This document shows, one piece after another, positions 18,174 through 26,417 of a stretch of DNA of 64,000 nt. Position numbers and translations under genes: made by a program. Origin of the DNA: an uncultured Bacteroidales bacterium (GTDB lineage: Bacteria; Bacteroidota; Bacteroidia; Bacteroidales; Muribaculaceae). The notes beneath the pieces are model-generated. The model was given only the letters and a program-made list of their open reading frames with translations, searched no databases and was not told the DNA's origin. Positions within the stretch are counted from its first letter, which is position 1; the number at the start of each line of letters is the position of its first letter. The stretch covers positions 1-64,000 of the forward strand of contig UQVH01000017.1 in NCBI GenBank assembly GCA_900544535.1, in the 5' to 3' direction.

Positions 18174-18205
18174 TTTGTGTATATGCCTGAAATTTGCTAA
18201 ATTTG
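18174..18205 (+). promoter_or_regulatory. Promoter of the TPR/PD40 gene
   Basis: TTTG at 18174-18177, exactly 20 bases, then TAAATTTG at 18198-18205: a full consensus match, beginning 7 bases after the gltA stop and 30 bases before the next ATG. It separates the following gene from the nfn-like operon. Confidence 0.6.
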
Positions 18206-18235
18206 GGGCAGCCAAACCGAACTCAAAACTGATTT

Positions 18236-19672
18236 ATGACGAAACTACTCAGACATATAGTAGTCCTGTTGGCATTGCTCGGAGCGGTCTTACCGCTCCG
18301 AGGTGCTGACCCTACCGAAATCTCGACTGCGGTTGCAGCCGCCAAAGATGCTCCAAAGAGCCAGTCTGCAAACCTGAAAGCCGCCGATCTGCTGAAAGAT
18401 GCAGGCCGTTTCAAAGAGGCCATACCTTTTTATCTTAAAGGTGGGAATACCGGTAATTTAGGCATTGCCGAGAGCTATTTTTATCTCTATGAATTTGACA
18501 ATGCGGATGAATATCTCGACAAGTATCTGGCCAAGCGGTCTAAAACCGACGAAGCCAGAGACCGGGAATTTTCATACGGAAGTGGAGAAGAGACACTGGA
18601 CTGGACCGACTATCTCCGTTCCCGTATTGATTTAGGCAGAAGTATGCTCGACCGTGTGGAAAAAATTCAGATTGTCGACAGCATCAATGTCCCGGCCGAA
18701 CAATTTTTCAAATTTATAAAATTAGCAAAAAGCGCGGGGCGCCTCGCCGATGAAATCGAGATCGAAAAGATTGTACCGAAAGATTATCTTGACAAGGAAT
18801 CTCTTTCTGGCCTCTGGGCACCGGCTTACCTGTCGGAATCCGAGGAAGACATGATCTGGTACGGTTCGACAAATGACGGAGAATCAAAAATGTTCGAATC
18901 CTACCGCCTCGCCGACGGCAGTTGGGAAACACCGGCTCAAATTTTTGACTACAAATCAATTTTCGGCAATTCAAACGGCACTTGGGTCGGTTATCCGTTT
19001 CTGATGTCGGACGGCGTCACACTCTATTTTGCCGCTGACGGGGAAAACTCCCTGGGTGATCTGGATATTTTCATCTCCCGCCGGGATGAAGACGGATTTC
19101 TTCAGCCGTCGAATATCGGTATGCCTTACAACTCGCCCTACAATGACTATATGTATGCGGTCGATGAACTTACAGGCGCCGGCTGGTGGGTATCGGACAG
19201 AAACGGTTTGAAAGACTCAGTCACGATCTATACATTCATTCCTCAGGACCTGCGTATCAATTATCCGGTAGACACCCCTGATCTGATCAGCTTTGCAAAA
19301 GTATCATCAATAAAAGACACTCAGAATCCTGACACCGATTATTCTGATTTCAGAGCCAAAATATCCGCTCTCTCCTATTCGAAAGGTTCCGGCAGTGACC
19401 GCAAATTTGAATTCGCCCTTCCCAACGGAAAAATAATCACTTCGGTTTCAGATCTGTCATCCGGGATGGCCCGTGAGTCGATGAGACAATATTTAGATGA
19501 ACTGAAAGCTTACGAAGAAGCCGCCGACCATTTGGCAGCTCTCAGAGTAAGCTATGCCAAAGGAGACCATAGCGTCGAGCAGGAGATACTTTCGCTTGAA
19601 GACAGTCTCGGCCATCGTCGTGCAGAACTGAAACGGCTGAAAAACAACATTGTGACAGCTGTCATGGACTGA
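18236..19672 (+). CDS. Periplasmic TPR plus PD40 (WD40-like) repeat protein
   Basis: 478 residues with a signal peptide (LRHIVVLLALLGAVLPLRGA). TPR-like helices follow (AADLLKDAGRFKEAIPFYLK, then YLYEFDNADEYLDKYL). The middle is a beta-propeller-like region with PD40-type strands (YFAADGENSLGDLDIFISRR, YAVDELTGAGWWVSDRNG), and the end is a coiled-coil. Proteins of this design are common in Bacteroidota envelopes, including some near secretion and OmpA-like genes. The exact role here is unknown. It has its own promoter and sits 70 bases before floA. Confidence 0.75.
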   Translation: MTKLLRHIVVLLALLGAVLPLRGADPTEISTAVAAAKDAPKSQSANLKAADLLKDAGRFKEAIPFYLKGGNTGNLGIAESYFYLYEFDNADEYLDKYLAKRSKTDEARDREFSYGSGEETLDWTDYLRSRIDLGRSMLDRVEKIQIVDSINVPAEQFFKFIKLAKSAGRLADEIEIEKIVPKDYLDKESLSGLWAPAYLSESEEDMIWYGSTNDGESKMFESYRLADGSWETPAQIFDYKSIFGNSNGTWVGYPFLMSDGVTLYFAADGENSLGDLDIFISRRDEDGFLQPSNIGMPYNSPYNDYMYAVDELTGAGWWVSDRNGLKDSVTIYTFIPQDLRINYPVDTPDLISFAKVSSIKDTQNPDTDYSDFRAKISALSYSKGSGSDRKFEFALPNGKIITSVSDLSSGMARESMRQYLDELKAYEEAADHLAALRVSYAKGDHSVEQEILSLEDSLGHRRAELKRLKNNIVTAVMD

Positions 19673-19742
19673 GTGCCGGCAACGTGGTTTCCGGACTGAA
19701 CGAAAAGCAAATATCACATAACAATCACACAACATTTCAATT

Positions 19743-20714
19743 ATGGAAGTAACCCTAATCCTGATATTGATTGCATTGGTAATCATTATCTGCATTTTCT
19801 TTTACTATGTGCCGTTCTTCCTCTGGATCTCGGCCCGTGTAAGCGGGGTGCGTATTTCTCTGATGCAGCTTTTCCTGATGCGCATCAGAAAAGTTCCGGC
19901 ATCGGTCATTGTCCGCGCCCTGATCGAGGCACACAAAGCCGGTCTGAATGATGTGTCACGCGACGATTTGGAAGCCCATTATCTTGCCGGCGGAAATGTC
20001 GAGAAAGTTGTCCATGCGCTCGTATCGGCATCCAAAGCCAATATCGATCTCGGATTCAAGATGGCAACGGCAATCGATCTCGCCGGTCGTGACGTGTTTC
20101 AGGCTGTACAGATGTCGGTCAACCCCAAAGTCATCGAGACACCACATGTGACGGCTGTTGCAAAAGACGGCATCCAGTTGATCGCAATAGCGAGAGTAAC
20201 CGTGCGTGCAAATATCCGTCAGCTTGTCGGCGGCGCCGGAGAGGACACTGTGCTTGCACGTGTAGGTGAAGGCATCGTATCTTCAATAGGTTCGTCTGAA
20301 AGCCACAAACAGGTACTCGAAAATCCTGACAACATCTCAAAACTCGTGCTCCGCAAAGGGCTCGACTCAGGCACGGCATTTGAAATCCTGTCAATCGACA
20401 TTGCCGACATCGATATAGGCAAAAATATTGGAGCCGCTCTTCAGATTGATCAGGCTCAGGCCGATAAGAGCATAGCTCAGGCCAAAGCTGAGGAACGCCG
20501 TGCGATGGCAATAGCCCTTGAACAGGAAATGCGCGCAAAAGCCCAGGAAGCCCGTGCGAAAGTCATTGAGGCGGAAGCCGAACTTCCACGCGCTATGGCC
20601 CAGGCATTCCTTTCAGGAAATCTCGGCATCATGGACTATTACCGCATGAAAAACATCGAGTCTGACACGAACATGCGCCAGAACATAGCCAATCCACCAA
20701 CGACCAAGCAATGA
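19743..20714 (+). CDS. floA: Flotillin-like SPFH protein FloA
   Basis: 323 residues. A hydrophobic N-terminal hairpin ([25 protein letters not shown]) anchors it to the membrane. An SPFH core follows, then an Ala/Glu-rich helical stretch ([20 protein letters not shown]) typical of flotillins. It matches the YqfA/FloA family, which organises functional membrane microdomains. Its stop overlaps the start of the PHP phosphatase gene (ATGA), so the two are translationally coupled. Confidence 0.93.
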   Translation: MEVTLILILIALVIIICIFFYYVPFFLWISARVSGVRISLMQLFLMRIRKVPASVIVRALIEAHKAGLNDVSRDDLEAHYLAGGNVEKVVHALVSASKANIDLGFKMATAIDLAGRDVFQAVQMSVNPKVIETPHVTAVAKDGIQLIAIARVTVRANIRQLVGGAGEDTVLARVGEGIVSSIGSSESHKQVLENPDNISKLVLRKGLDSGTAFEILSIDIADIDIGKNIGAALQIDQAQADKSIAQAKAEERRAMAIALEQEMRAKAQEARAKVIEAEAELPRAMAQAFLSGNLGIMDYYRMKNIESDTNMRQNIANPPTTKQ

Positions 20715-21559
20715 CCATAAAGGGAATCATAGCCTCGACAAAAGCATATAATCTTCATTCACATACACAATTCTGCGATGGGCGCGCCGAAATGGCGCGC
20801 TTCGCAGATGCGGCTGTCTCTGCCGGATTCAAGCACTACGGTTTCACACCCCACTCTCCTATTCCGTTCAAGTCGCCGTGCAACATGGATGCTGCACGGG
20901 TTGATGACTATATCAATGAATTCCACCGATTGAAAGAGATTTATTTTGGTAAAATCAGTCTCTATCTTTCTCTTGAGATTGATTATTTAGGCGATGACTG
21001 GGGAGCAGCACATCCTTATTTCGCTGCATTGCCTCTTGACTATCGGCTGAGTTCAATCCACTTCATCCCGACTCCCGACGGATCAGAAATGGTCGATGTT
21101 GACGGGCGACCCGAAAGCTTCTGCGAAAAGATGCACAAATACTTTCATAATGATATCCGATATGTTGTCGATAAATTTTATGACCAGACACTCAAAATGA
21201 TCGCCGCCGGAGGCTTTGACATCATCGGTCATTTCGACAAGATCGGATTCAACGCATCGCACTTCAAACCTGGGATAGAAGAAGAATCCTGGTATGGCAA
21301 GCATATCGACAATGTGATCGAGGCTTTGGCTGAGACCGACATTGTAGCCGAAGTAAACACCAAAGCCTGGGAGGCACCGGTCGGTGCGAGCGAAGCTCAG
21401 GTTGCCGCTTATAAGCCACGCCTTTTCCCGTCTCCGTCAACCATCAAAAAACTTCAAGAGGCGCGTATACCGTTAGTGGTCAATAGCGACGCCCATTATC
21501 CGGAACGAATAAACTTCGGGCGCGATGCCGCATTCAGAATAATAGAATCGGAGTCATAA
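20711..21559 (+). CDS. PHP-domain histidinol-phosphatase-type phosphoesterase
   Basis: 282 residues. Metal-binding PHP motifs are visible: [10 protein letters not shown] near residue 16, YGFTPHSP, an internal GHFDKIGF, and VNSDAHYPE near the end. These fit the HisK/HisJ histidinol-phosphate phosphatase group. No other histidine genes are near, so another phosphorylated substrate is possible. The start overlaps the floA stop by 4 bases. The 3' end converges with the 5'-nucleotidase gene. Confidence 0.82.
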   Translation: MTIKGIIASTKAYNLHSHTQFCDGRAEMARFADAAVSAGFKHYGFTPHSPIPFKSPCNMDAARVDDYINEFHRLKEIYFGKISLYLSLEIDYLGDDWGAAHPYFAALPLDYRLSSIHFIPTPDGSEMVDVDGRPESFCEKMHKYFHNDIRYVVDKFYDQTLKMIAAGGFDIIGHFDKIGFNASHFKPGIEEESWYGKHIDNVIEALAETDIVAEVNTKAWEAPVGASEAQVAAYKPRLFPSPSTIKKLQEARIPLVVNSDAHYPERINFGRDAAFRIIESES

Positions 21560-21607
21560 ATCTACACTCACAAGCATCAACCGGCTATCGGTCAGCCCCG
21601 ATTATCC

Positions 21608-23377
21608 CTAATGATCAGAGCTGTCCGGGAAGAGGATCGTTTTATCCTTTTCAATTGCAGGTTTCACAAGAGCGTCAGGAATAAACCTCCAGTTCGGGAT
21701 GACCGCCGGTGTGATAGTCCCGCGTTTCTCCAATTCTTTGATCAGATAGAAACGCAGATCCTTGTCAGTAGAGCTTAAAACACGTGACAAAAGCTCCTTG
21801 TGCGGAATTCCGGCACCTTTGGTCAGAAGATCGCCGCCACCGTTTCCCCGATAAGAATTGATCGCGACCTTATATGTTTTCTCTGTATCAAACGGACTTC
21901 CGTCAGCCATAGATTTTATTGTAATCTTCCCCCCTTGCGACTTTGTGACATCGACTTCATAAATGATACCGGCTGCCGAATCAAAATTGTAGGCCGGATT
22001 CTGCAATTTGGCATAATCACCTTTGGCGGCAGATATACCCTCACCGGCAAACAGCAGAAGGTGATCTCCGGGCTGACCTGTCATCGTGTCAGTCCACAGC
22101 GAATAACTCATCTCCAGATAATCTTTTATTTCTTTACCGGTCAGAGCCATTGTATAGAGCATGTTTTCATATTTATATAGTGTAAACATGTCGCTCATTC
22201 TGAGGTCGCCCTTGCGGATTATGGCATCAAACGACAATGGAGCGGCAAATGAAATATCCGCGTCTGTTATACCAAGCTGCAATTCATGGAGAAGTTGCAT
22301 GAATGCCGATGGCCCGAAATAGGCATCACGGACTGAGAAGTCGCCGGTCGCCATACCTATTTTCTGATTGACAAACTCGCTGACAGCAGTTTTGACATCC
22401 GCAAACTTATCCATAAACTCTCTGTCTGGTTCAAGACAGCTGACAGGAACAATCTGCCCGGTGATCTTTTTGCCGCTTATCCGACCTGAGCCGTCACGAG
22501 TGAATACGACATCAACTTCTGCAAGATTTACAGCATTATTTGCCGGATTAAGTACAACGGGACCAGCTGTACCAGAATCTGATGATTGCCGGGAGTTGAA
22601 AACCTGATGGTCATGGCCCATAAATATTATGTCAAAACCCGGAACCTCTTCCGCCACTTTAAGTGAAGCGTTTTCTACCCAATCACCTGTCATTTTCGAT
22701 GAGTCGTGACCGGAATGGAACAGCCCCACAATCAGATCTGGCTGTTCAGCCTGCTGTATGACGGGAATCCATTTTCGCGCAGATTCAACCATGTCTTCAA
22801 ACCGCAGCCCGCTCCACAGATTTTCCGGGAGCCATGCCGGAATGGCCGGAGTCAACAACCCAAGCACCGCTATCTTCACGCCGTCACGCTCGATGATACA
22901 ATACGGTGTGAGATATGGCTTCCCCGAAGCGGTATCTACTACATTGGCTCCAAGCAGAGGAATAGGTCCAAGATCATTACGATAACGATCATAGACAGCA
23001 TGACCGGTCTCTACATCATGATTGCCTATGGTTTCCGCATCATAGCCGATAAATTCCAGCATCCGAGCTACGGGATGTCGCTCATCAGTCGCAATAAAAT
23101 TATAGTAATATGCCGTGGGCTGGCCCTGAAGAATGTCTCCGTTATCCAAAAGAATCACATGATCACGGCCCACAGAATCGCGCAACTGGCGAATTCTCGT
23201 GGCAACTCTTGCAAGAGAGCCTTCGTCAGTAGACCGTGTGATAAAGTTATACGGAAAAAAATTCCCATGAACATCCGTCGTAGCGACGATTTTAAAAGCG
23301 AGCTCCTCTGCCGAAGCGGAAGCTCCGGAGAGGAGTAACGATGCAACTGTCATTGCTAATAATTTCTTATTCAACAT
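21608..23377 (-). CDS. Bifunctional metallophosphatase / 5'-nucleotidase (periplasmic)
   Basis: About 589 residues with a signal peptide (LNKKLLAMTVASLLLSGASA). Calcineurin-like metal motifs are in order: ATTDVHGNFF, LLDNGDILQG, TIGNHDVETG and MGHDHQVF. The C-terminal 5'-nucleotidase domain contains the substrate motif INSYRGNGGGDLL. It releases nucleosides from extracellular nucleotides or acts on 2',3'-cyclic nucleotides. I use the ATG at 23377, since the upstream one at 23404 overlaps the neighbouring stop. It is the last gene of the unit led by thymidine kinase. Confidence 0.92.
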   Translation of the reverse strand: MLNKKLLAMTVASLLLSGASASAEELAFKIVATTDVHGNFFPYNFITRSTDEGSLARVATRIRQLRDSVGRDHVILLDNGDILQGQPTAYYYNFIATDERHPVARMLEFIGYDAETIGNHDVETGHAVYDRYRNDLGPIPLLGANVVDTASGKPYLTPYCIIERDGVKIAVLGLLTPAIPAWLPENLWSGLRFEDMVESARKWIPVIQQAEQPDLIVGLFHSGHDSSKMTGDWVENASLKVAEEVPGFDIIFMGHDHQVFNSRQSSDSGTAGPVVLNPANNAVNLAEVDVVFTRDGSGRISGKKITGQIVPVSCLEPDREFMDKFADVKTAVSEFVNQKIGMATGDFSVRDAYFGPSAFMQLLHELQLGITDADISFAAPLSFDAIIRKGDLRMSDMFTLYKYENMLYTMALTGKEIKDYLEMSYSLWTDTMTGQPGDHLLLFAGEGISAAKGDYAKLQNPAYNFDSAAGIIYEVDVTKSQGGKITIKSMADGSPFDTEKTYKVAINSYRGNGGGDLLTKGAGIPHKELLSRVLSSTDKDLRFYLIKELEKRGTITPAVIPNWRFIPDALVKPAIEKDKTILFPDSSDH

Positions 23378-23403
23378 GCAGACGTGTTGGATTTTTACCG
23401 TCA

Positions 23404-24177
23404 TCAGGGATTTGGTCCTGTGTAGAGAGCTCTTACTTTTCCGACGGGGAGCGATCCTTCAACTTTGAGAGGGATTCTTTGACCGTCAGTCGAAATCCAT
23501 CCGGAAATCGGGGCCGAACTTTCCACCCCTTTGCGTGTAAAAGTAAAGTTGATATAGTAGGTCGGAAATTTACGTCCGTTGAGTGTTATGGTCTGAGTCC
23601 CTTTGTAGGTTATCTTCAATTTCTCTTTTTTGGAGCCGGAAAAAATATTGACCGTGATACTTTGCCCGCTTTTCATGTTCGGAAAATCAAGAGTGCGGAG
23701 ATAGAAAAATGAGCTCAGCATATCGACTGTCATGCCCTGAGCCTCCAGATGGAGTGTCGAACTTGTCATAGGTTCACCTTCGGCCGCCCGTTTATATCTT
23801 ACTGCATTCGCCGAAAAAGTGTTGCCTGTATGCGAGAATGTCAAGACGTCTTTCTTGTATTTTCCATTCTCGTGAGCTATATAGGTATACGAGACAGGAA
23901 AGTAATTGGCTTTGGTCATCGTCGAATATAGAGTGTCACGGAGCATATAGATGCTGTTGGCCCACGGTGCATTTTCCGCATAGACCGAAGCCTTATACAA
24001 ATCTCCATCATTGCGGAGCGACATAGTGGCATAACCGGCCACCTTATTTATAAATCCCCACTTGTAAATGACGTCATAAGTCAGTGTCTCGTCAAGCAAA
24101 GAAACCGGATTGGCCGCCTGAGCCGACAAAGCGAATCCGGCAGCAGCTATCAGTATCGAATTTATTTTCAATTTCAT
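23404..24177 (-). CDS. DUF3108 family periplasmic protein
   Basis: About 257 residues. A signal peptide (KLKINSILIAAAGFALSAQA) is followed by the DUF3108 pattern: EETLTYDVIYKWGF-like opening, AGYATMSL, repeated beta strands and a C-terminal ISTDGQRIPLKVEGSLPVGKVRA. The family is widespread in Bacteroidota and Proteobacteria envelopes and has no settled function. The frame is open to a TTG at 24195, but the ATG at 24177 places the signal peptide correctly. It lies 14 bases after tdk and 26 bases before the 5'-nucleotidase. Confidence 0.88.
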   Translation of the reverse strand: MKLKINSILIAAAGFALSAQAANPVSLLDETLTYDVIYKWGFINKVAGYATMSLRNDGDLYKASVYAENAPWANSIYMLRDTLYSTMTKANYFPVSYTYIAHENGKYKKDVLTFSHTGNTFSANAVRYKRAAEGEPMTSSTLHLEAQGMTVDMLSSFFYLRTLDFPNMKSGQSITVNIFSGSKKEKLKITYKGTQTITLNGRKFPTYYINFTFTRKGVESSAPISGWISTDGQRIPLKVEGSLPVGKVRALYTGPNP

Positions 24178-24191
24178 AACAGTAATGAATA

Positions 24192-24830
24192 TCAATCTTT
24201 AGACAGCTCTCTGAAAGGAAGGATAGATCGATAGGATTGTTCGATCCTTTTGTTACGCCAACATTTTCTGCAGACTGCGATATAACGGTCATCACCGCCG
24301 ATCTCAACCTGCTCTCCTTCCTCGACAAAATCGCCATTACGATCTATACGGGCATTTATTATGGTCTTGCGGCCGCATGTGCACGTAGATTTTATCTCGT
24401 CAATAGTATCTGCAATCTCAAACAGCCTGCGTGAACCTTCGAACAGCCGACTTTTGAAATCGGTTCTCAATCCGTAACAGATAACATTGCTGCCGAAGTC
24501 ATCGACAACCCTTGAAAGCTGATCCACCTGTTCCGCAGTAAGGAACTGGGCTTCATCAACCAAAAACCAGTCAATCACAGCCATCGATTCCTCAAAAAGG
24601 GTCTGAGCCATATCATAAAGATCCGTATCATGATATATCCACTGACATTCACGCTGAATGCCGATGCGGGATTTTATGACATTCGTCAGATCACGTGTAT
24701 CGACAACAGGTTTGAGGCAGACATATTTCATCTTTCTTTCCTCGAAATTGTAGGCTGTTGTCAAAAGAAGCGCAGTTTTCGCAGACCCCATTGTGCCGTA
24801 ACGAAAATATAATTTACCTTTCCTATTCAT
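24192..24830 (-). CDS. tdk: Thymidine kinase
   Basis: 212 residues, type II TK length. It phosphorylates thymidine in nucleotide salvage. The P-loop YGTMGSAKT is at residues 11-19, and the Walker B DEAQF starts at 92. The zinc-binding part has C150/C152 in STCTCGRK and a second pair in VCRKC; the first pair is spaced CxC rather than the more common CxxC. It is first in a minus-strand unit with DUF3108 and a periplasmic 5'-nucleotidase. Confidence 0.95.
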   Translation of the reverse strand: MNRKGKLYFRYGTMGSAKTALLLTTAYNFEERKMKYVCLKPVVDTRDLTNVIKSRIGIQRECQWIYHDTDLYDMAQTLFEESMAVIDWFLVDEAQFLTAEQVDQLSRVVDDFGSNVICYGLRTDFKSRLFEGSRRLFEIADTIDEIKSTCTCGRKTIINARIDRNGDFVEEGEQVEIGGDDRYIAVCRKCWRNKRIEQSYRSILPFRELSKD

Positions 24831-24866
24831 TCAAAAGGGATATGTTGGTTAGTTTGAATTATGAGG

Positions 24867-24874
24867 CAAAGGTA
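24867..24874 (-). promoter_or_regulatory. Probable tdk -7 element
   Basis: TACCTTTG on the minus strand (TAnnTTTG), 36 bases before the tdk start and 11 bases after the stop of the upstream lipoprotein gene. No clear -33 box. Confidence 0.45.
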
Positions 24875-24885
24875 ATCAAATTTTC

Positions 24886-25509
24886 TTATCGGGCAGCATT
24901 CTGACGGGTAAAGACATAATCGGTATGTCCGATTTCAAATTTCATCAACGGTCCCTTTATCTTTACATCGTCAAGTCTGCGGACAGCCGAATAACGATTG
25001 GCAAGCGCCATCTTGAGGCTTTGGGCGATTGTTGTGGCAACCGAAGGCCTTATAGAATCTATCCGCGGGCCATTTATTTCCGATATGACTCCATTCACAA
25101 CTACTGCATCAGGATCTATGCTGACATCAAGCGTGGAAGGATCAAGAGCGACAACGATTTCATCGTCATCAATAGCGGTCCATGTGCCGCTTATCCTTGA
25201 CTGCCCGCTGACTGTCAAACCTAAAGGTTCTGCCAGTCCAACTTCTCCAACGATTTGAGTACCGGCCGACAGCATACCGACAACAGTCAACACTCCACCT
25301 CTATTGCCTTTTGCTGCTTGCTCCGGATTTGCCGATATATCCAGTGTCTCGACAATTGTTGCCGTGACAGATGCGTTATCAGTAAAATTTTCCGGTGTGC
25401 CGGCCCAGCTTCCGGGTAATTCTTTTGCCAAACGTGCAGTCTCGTCACAAGAAACCAAAGAAAAAGAAAGAGCGCCCAAAAGGGTAAGCCCACAAATTAA
25501 ACCTTTCAT
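24886..25509 (-). CDS. Lipoprotein of unknown function
   Basis: 207 residues. A lipoprotein signal ends in LVSC, with lipidation at the Cys at residue 21. The mature protein opens with a lipocalin-like phrase (LPGSWAGTP), continues in beta strands with VSGQSRISGTWTAIDDDEIV, and ends with a helical part and a final strand. It resembles small Bacteroidales lipoproteins annotated as lipocalin-like or hypothetical. Function unknown. A 10-bp inverted repeat lies 15 bases upstream of its start. Confidence 0.75.
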   Translation of the reverse strand: MKGLICGLTLLGALSFSLVSCDETARLAKELPGSWAGTPENFTDNASVTATIVETLDISANPEQAAKGNRGGVLTVVGMLSAGTQIVGEVGLAEPLGLTVSGQSRISGTWTAIDDDEIVVALDPSTLDVSIDPDAVVVNGVISEINGPRIDSIRPSVATTIAQSLKMALANRYSAVRRLDDVKIKGPLMKFEIGHTDYVFTRQNAAR

Positions 25510-25523
25510 ATTCTACTTTATAT

Positions 25524-25550
25524 TGTTTATTCTGTTTTCAAGAATAAACA
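25524..25550. repeat. 10-bp inverted repeat upstream of the lipoprotein gene
   Basis: TGTTTATTCT at 25524-25533 and its exact complement at 25541-25550 flank a 7-base loop. No T run follows on either strand, so it is not a typical terminator. It sits just upstream of the lipoprotein start and could be an operator or a 5' leader hairpin. Confidence 0.45.
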
Positions 25551-25591
25551 CATAAAGGTTAAAATAAGTTTCATATCAACTAAAAAATGAG

Positions 25592-25599
25592 TAACTTTG
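25592..25599 (+). promoter_or_regulatory. Probable ssb -7 element
   Basis: TAACTTTG (TAnnTTTG), 31 bases before the GTG start of ssb. Only a weak TTTC stands near the -33 position. Confidence 0.45.
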
Positions 25600-25630
25600 T
25601 CACAGCTAACCCCCAAACAATCTATAAAAC

Positions 25631-25963
25631 GTGAGCGTCAACAAAGTCATACTGATAGGAAATGTAGGAACTGATCCCGAAATCCGCTACGTCGAAACAC
25701 GCCCTATCGCATCGTTCCGAATGGCGACGAATGAACGTGAGCGCACACTGGCCGACGGATCGAAAATACCGGAACGCACCGAATGGCACAGTATTATAAT
25801 GTGGGACGGGGCAGCTGAATTTGCGGAGAAATATATCCGTAAAGGTTCCAGACTCTATGTCGAAGGCAAAATACGCTACCGGATCTGGGAAGACCGAAAT
25901 GCGATCAAACGGAATGTCACCGAAATATATGTCGATAATTTTGAGTTGTTAGGATTCAAATGA
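25631..25963 (+). CDS. ssb: Short single-stranded DNA-binding protein without acidic tail
   Basis: 110 residues starting at GTG. The OB-fold is recognisable from NKVILIGNVGTDPEIRYVET, the RTEWHSIIMW strand, and KGSRLYVEGKIRYRIWED. It ends right after the fold (ELLGFK) and lacks the long linker and acidic C-terminal tip that SSB proteins use to recruit partners. It is therefore probably a second SSB with the main copy elsewhere. Its last 15 bases overlap a convergent small gene. Confidence 0.88.
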   Translation: MSVNKVILIGNVGTDPEIRYVETRPIASFRMATNERERTLADGSKIPERTEWHSIIMWDGAAEFAEKYIRKGSRLYVEGKIRYRIWEDRNAIKRNVTEIYVDNFELLGFK

Positions 25964-26254
25964 CCCGCATTCAAACAAAGACGGATATGCCATTGAATTG
26001 CAGGCTCTGACTTCTTTGGGCTGAGAAGGCTGTCTGTTTATAACCATAGTGTGTTGCTGAACCCAACCTTGTGAGCCATTGCGCAGATAAAGAGTTACGA
26101 TGCCCTTTTGTCCATGCGTATTATTCAGCACATATCGGAAAATTTCATTCATGCTGTTTACTCCGCTTATGCTGAATGAGGCCACTGTTTTTCGTCCGGT
26201 CATGACGGTAAGATAAAGTCTGTCTGTGCTGTTGATTGAATTTGAAGTTCTCAT
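25949..26254 (-). CDS. Small protein of unknown function
   Basis: About 101 residues, unrecognised. The sequence is beta-rich (DRLYLTVMTGRKTVASFSI, then GIVTLYLRNGSQGWVQQHTMVI) and hydrophilic, with no signal peptide. I chose the ATG at 26254 because a TACCTTTG -7 box lies at 26282-26275, downstream of the alternative start at 26314. Its 3' end overlaps the ssb stop region by 15 bases, so the two genes are convergent and overlapping. Confidence 0.55.
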   Translation of the reverse strand: MRTSNSINSTDRLYLTVMTGRKTVASFSISGVNSMNEIFRYVLNNTHGQKGIVTLYLRNGSQGWVQQHTMVINRQPSQPKEVRACNSMAYPSLFECGSFES

Positions 26255-26274
26255 AGGCGTTATTTTTATTACCA

Positions 26275-26282
26275 CAAAGGTA
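26275..26282 (-). promoter_or_regulatory. Probable -7 element of the small unknown gene
   Basis: TACCTTTG on the minus strand, 20 bases before the ATG at 26254. It excludes the longer start at 26314 if real. The -33 box is weak. Confidence 0.35.
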
Positions 26283-26417
26283 TTACCGCACATGGGCAAC
26301 ATTAAAGCACACATATATTAAATAACCTAAATAAGATTATTTATCTCTTCTGTCGCCCTTACCTGTGCACCAGAACCATTTCTCATCCCGGATGTTATAG
26401 TTTTAACTATTTGGACT

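Noticed and set aside
26397..26410. Short palindrome ATAGTT-TT-AACTAT just before the RND channel gene, considered as a TetR operator
   Set aside because: Only six bases per arm, all but two of them A/T, within the leader directly before the start codon, and unlike the repeat over the tetR promoter.
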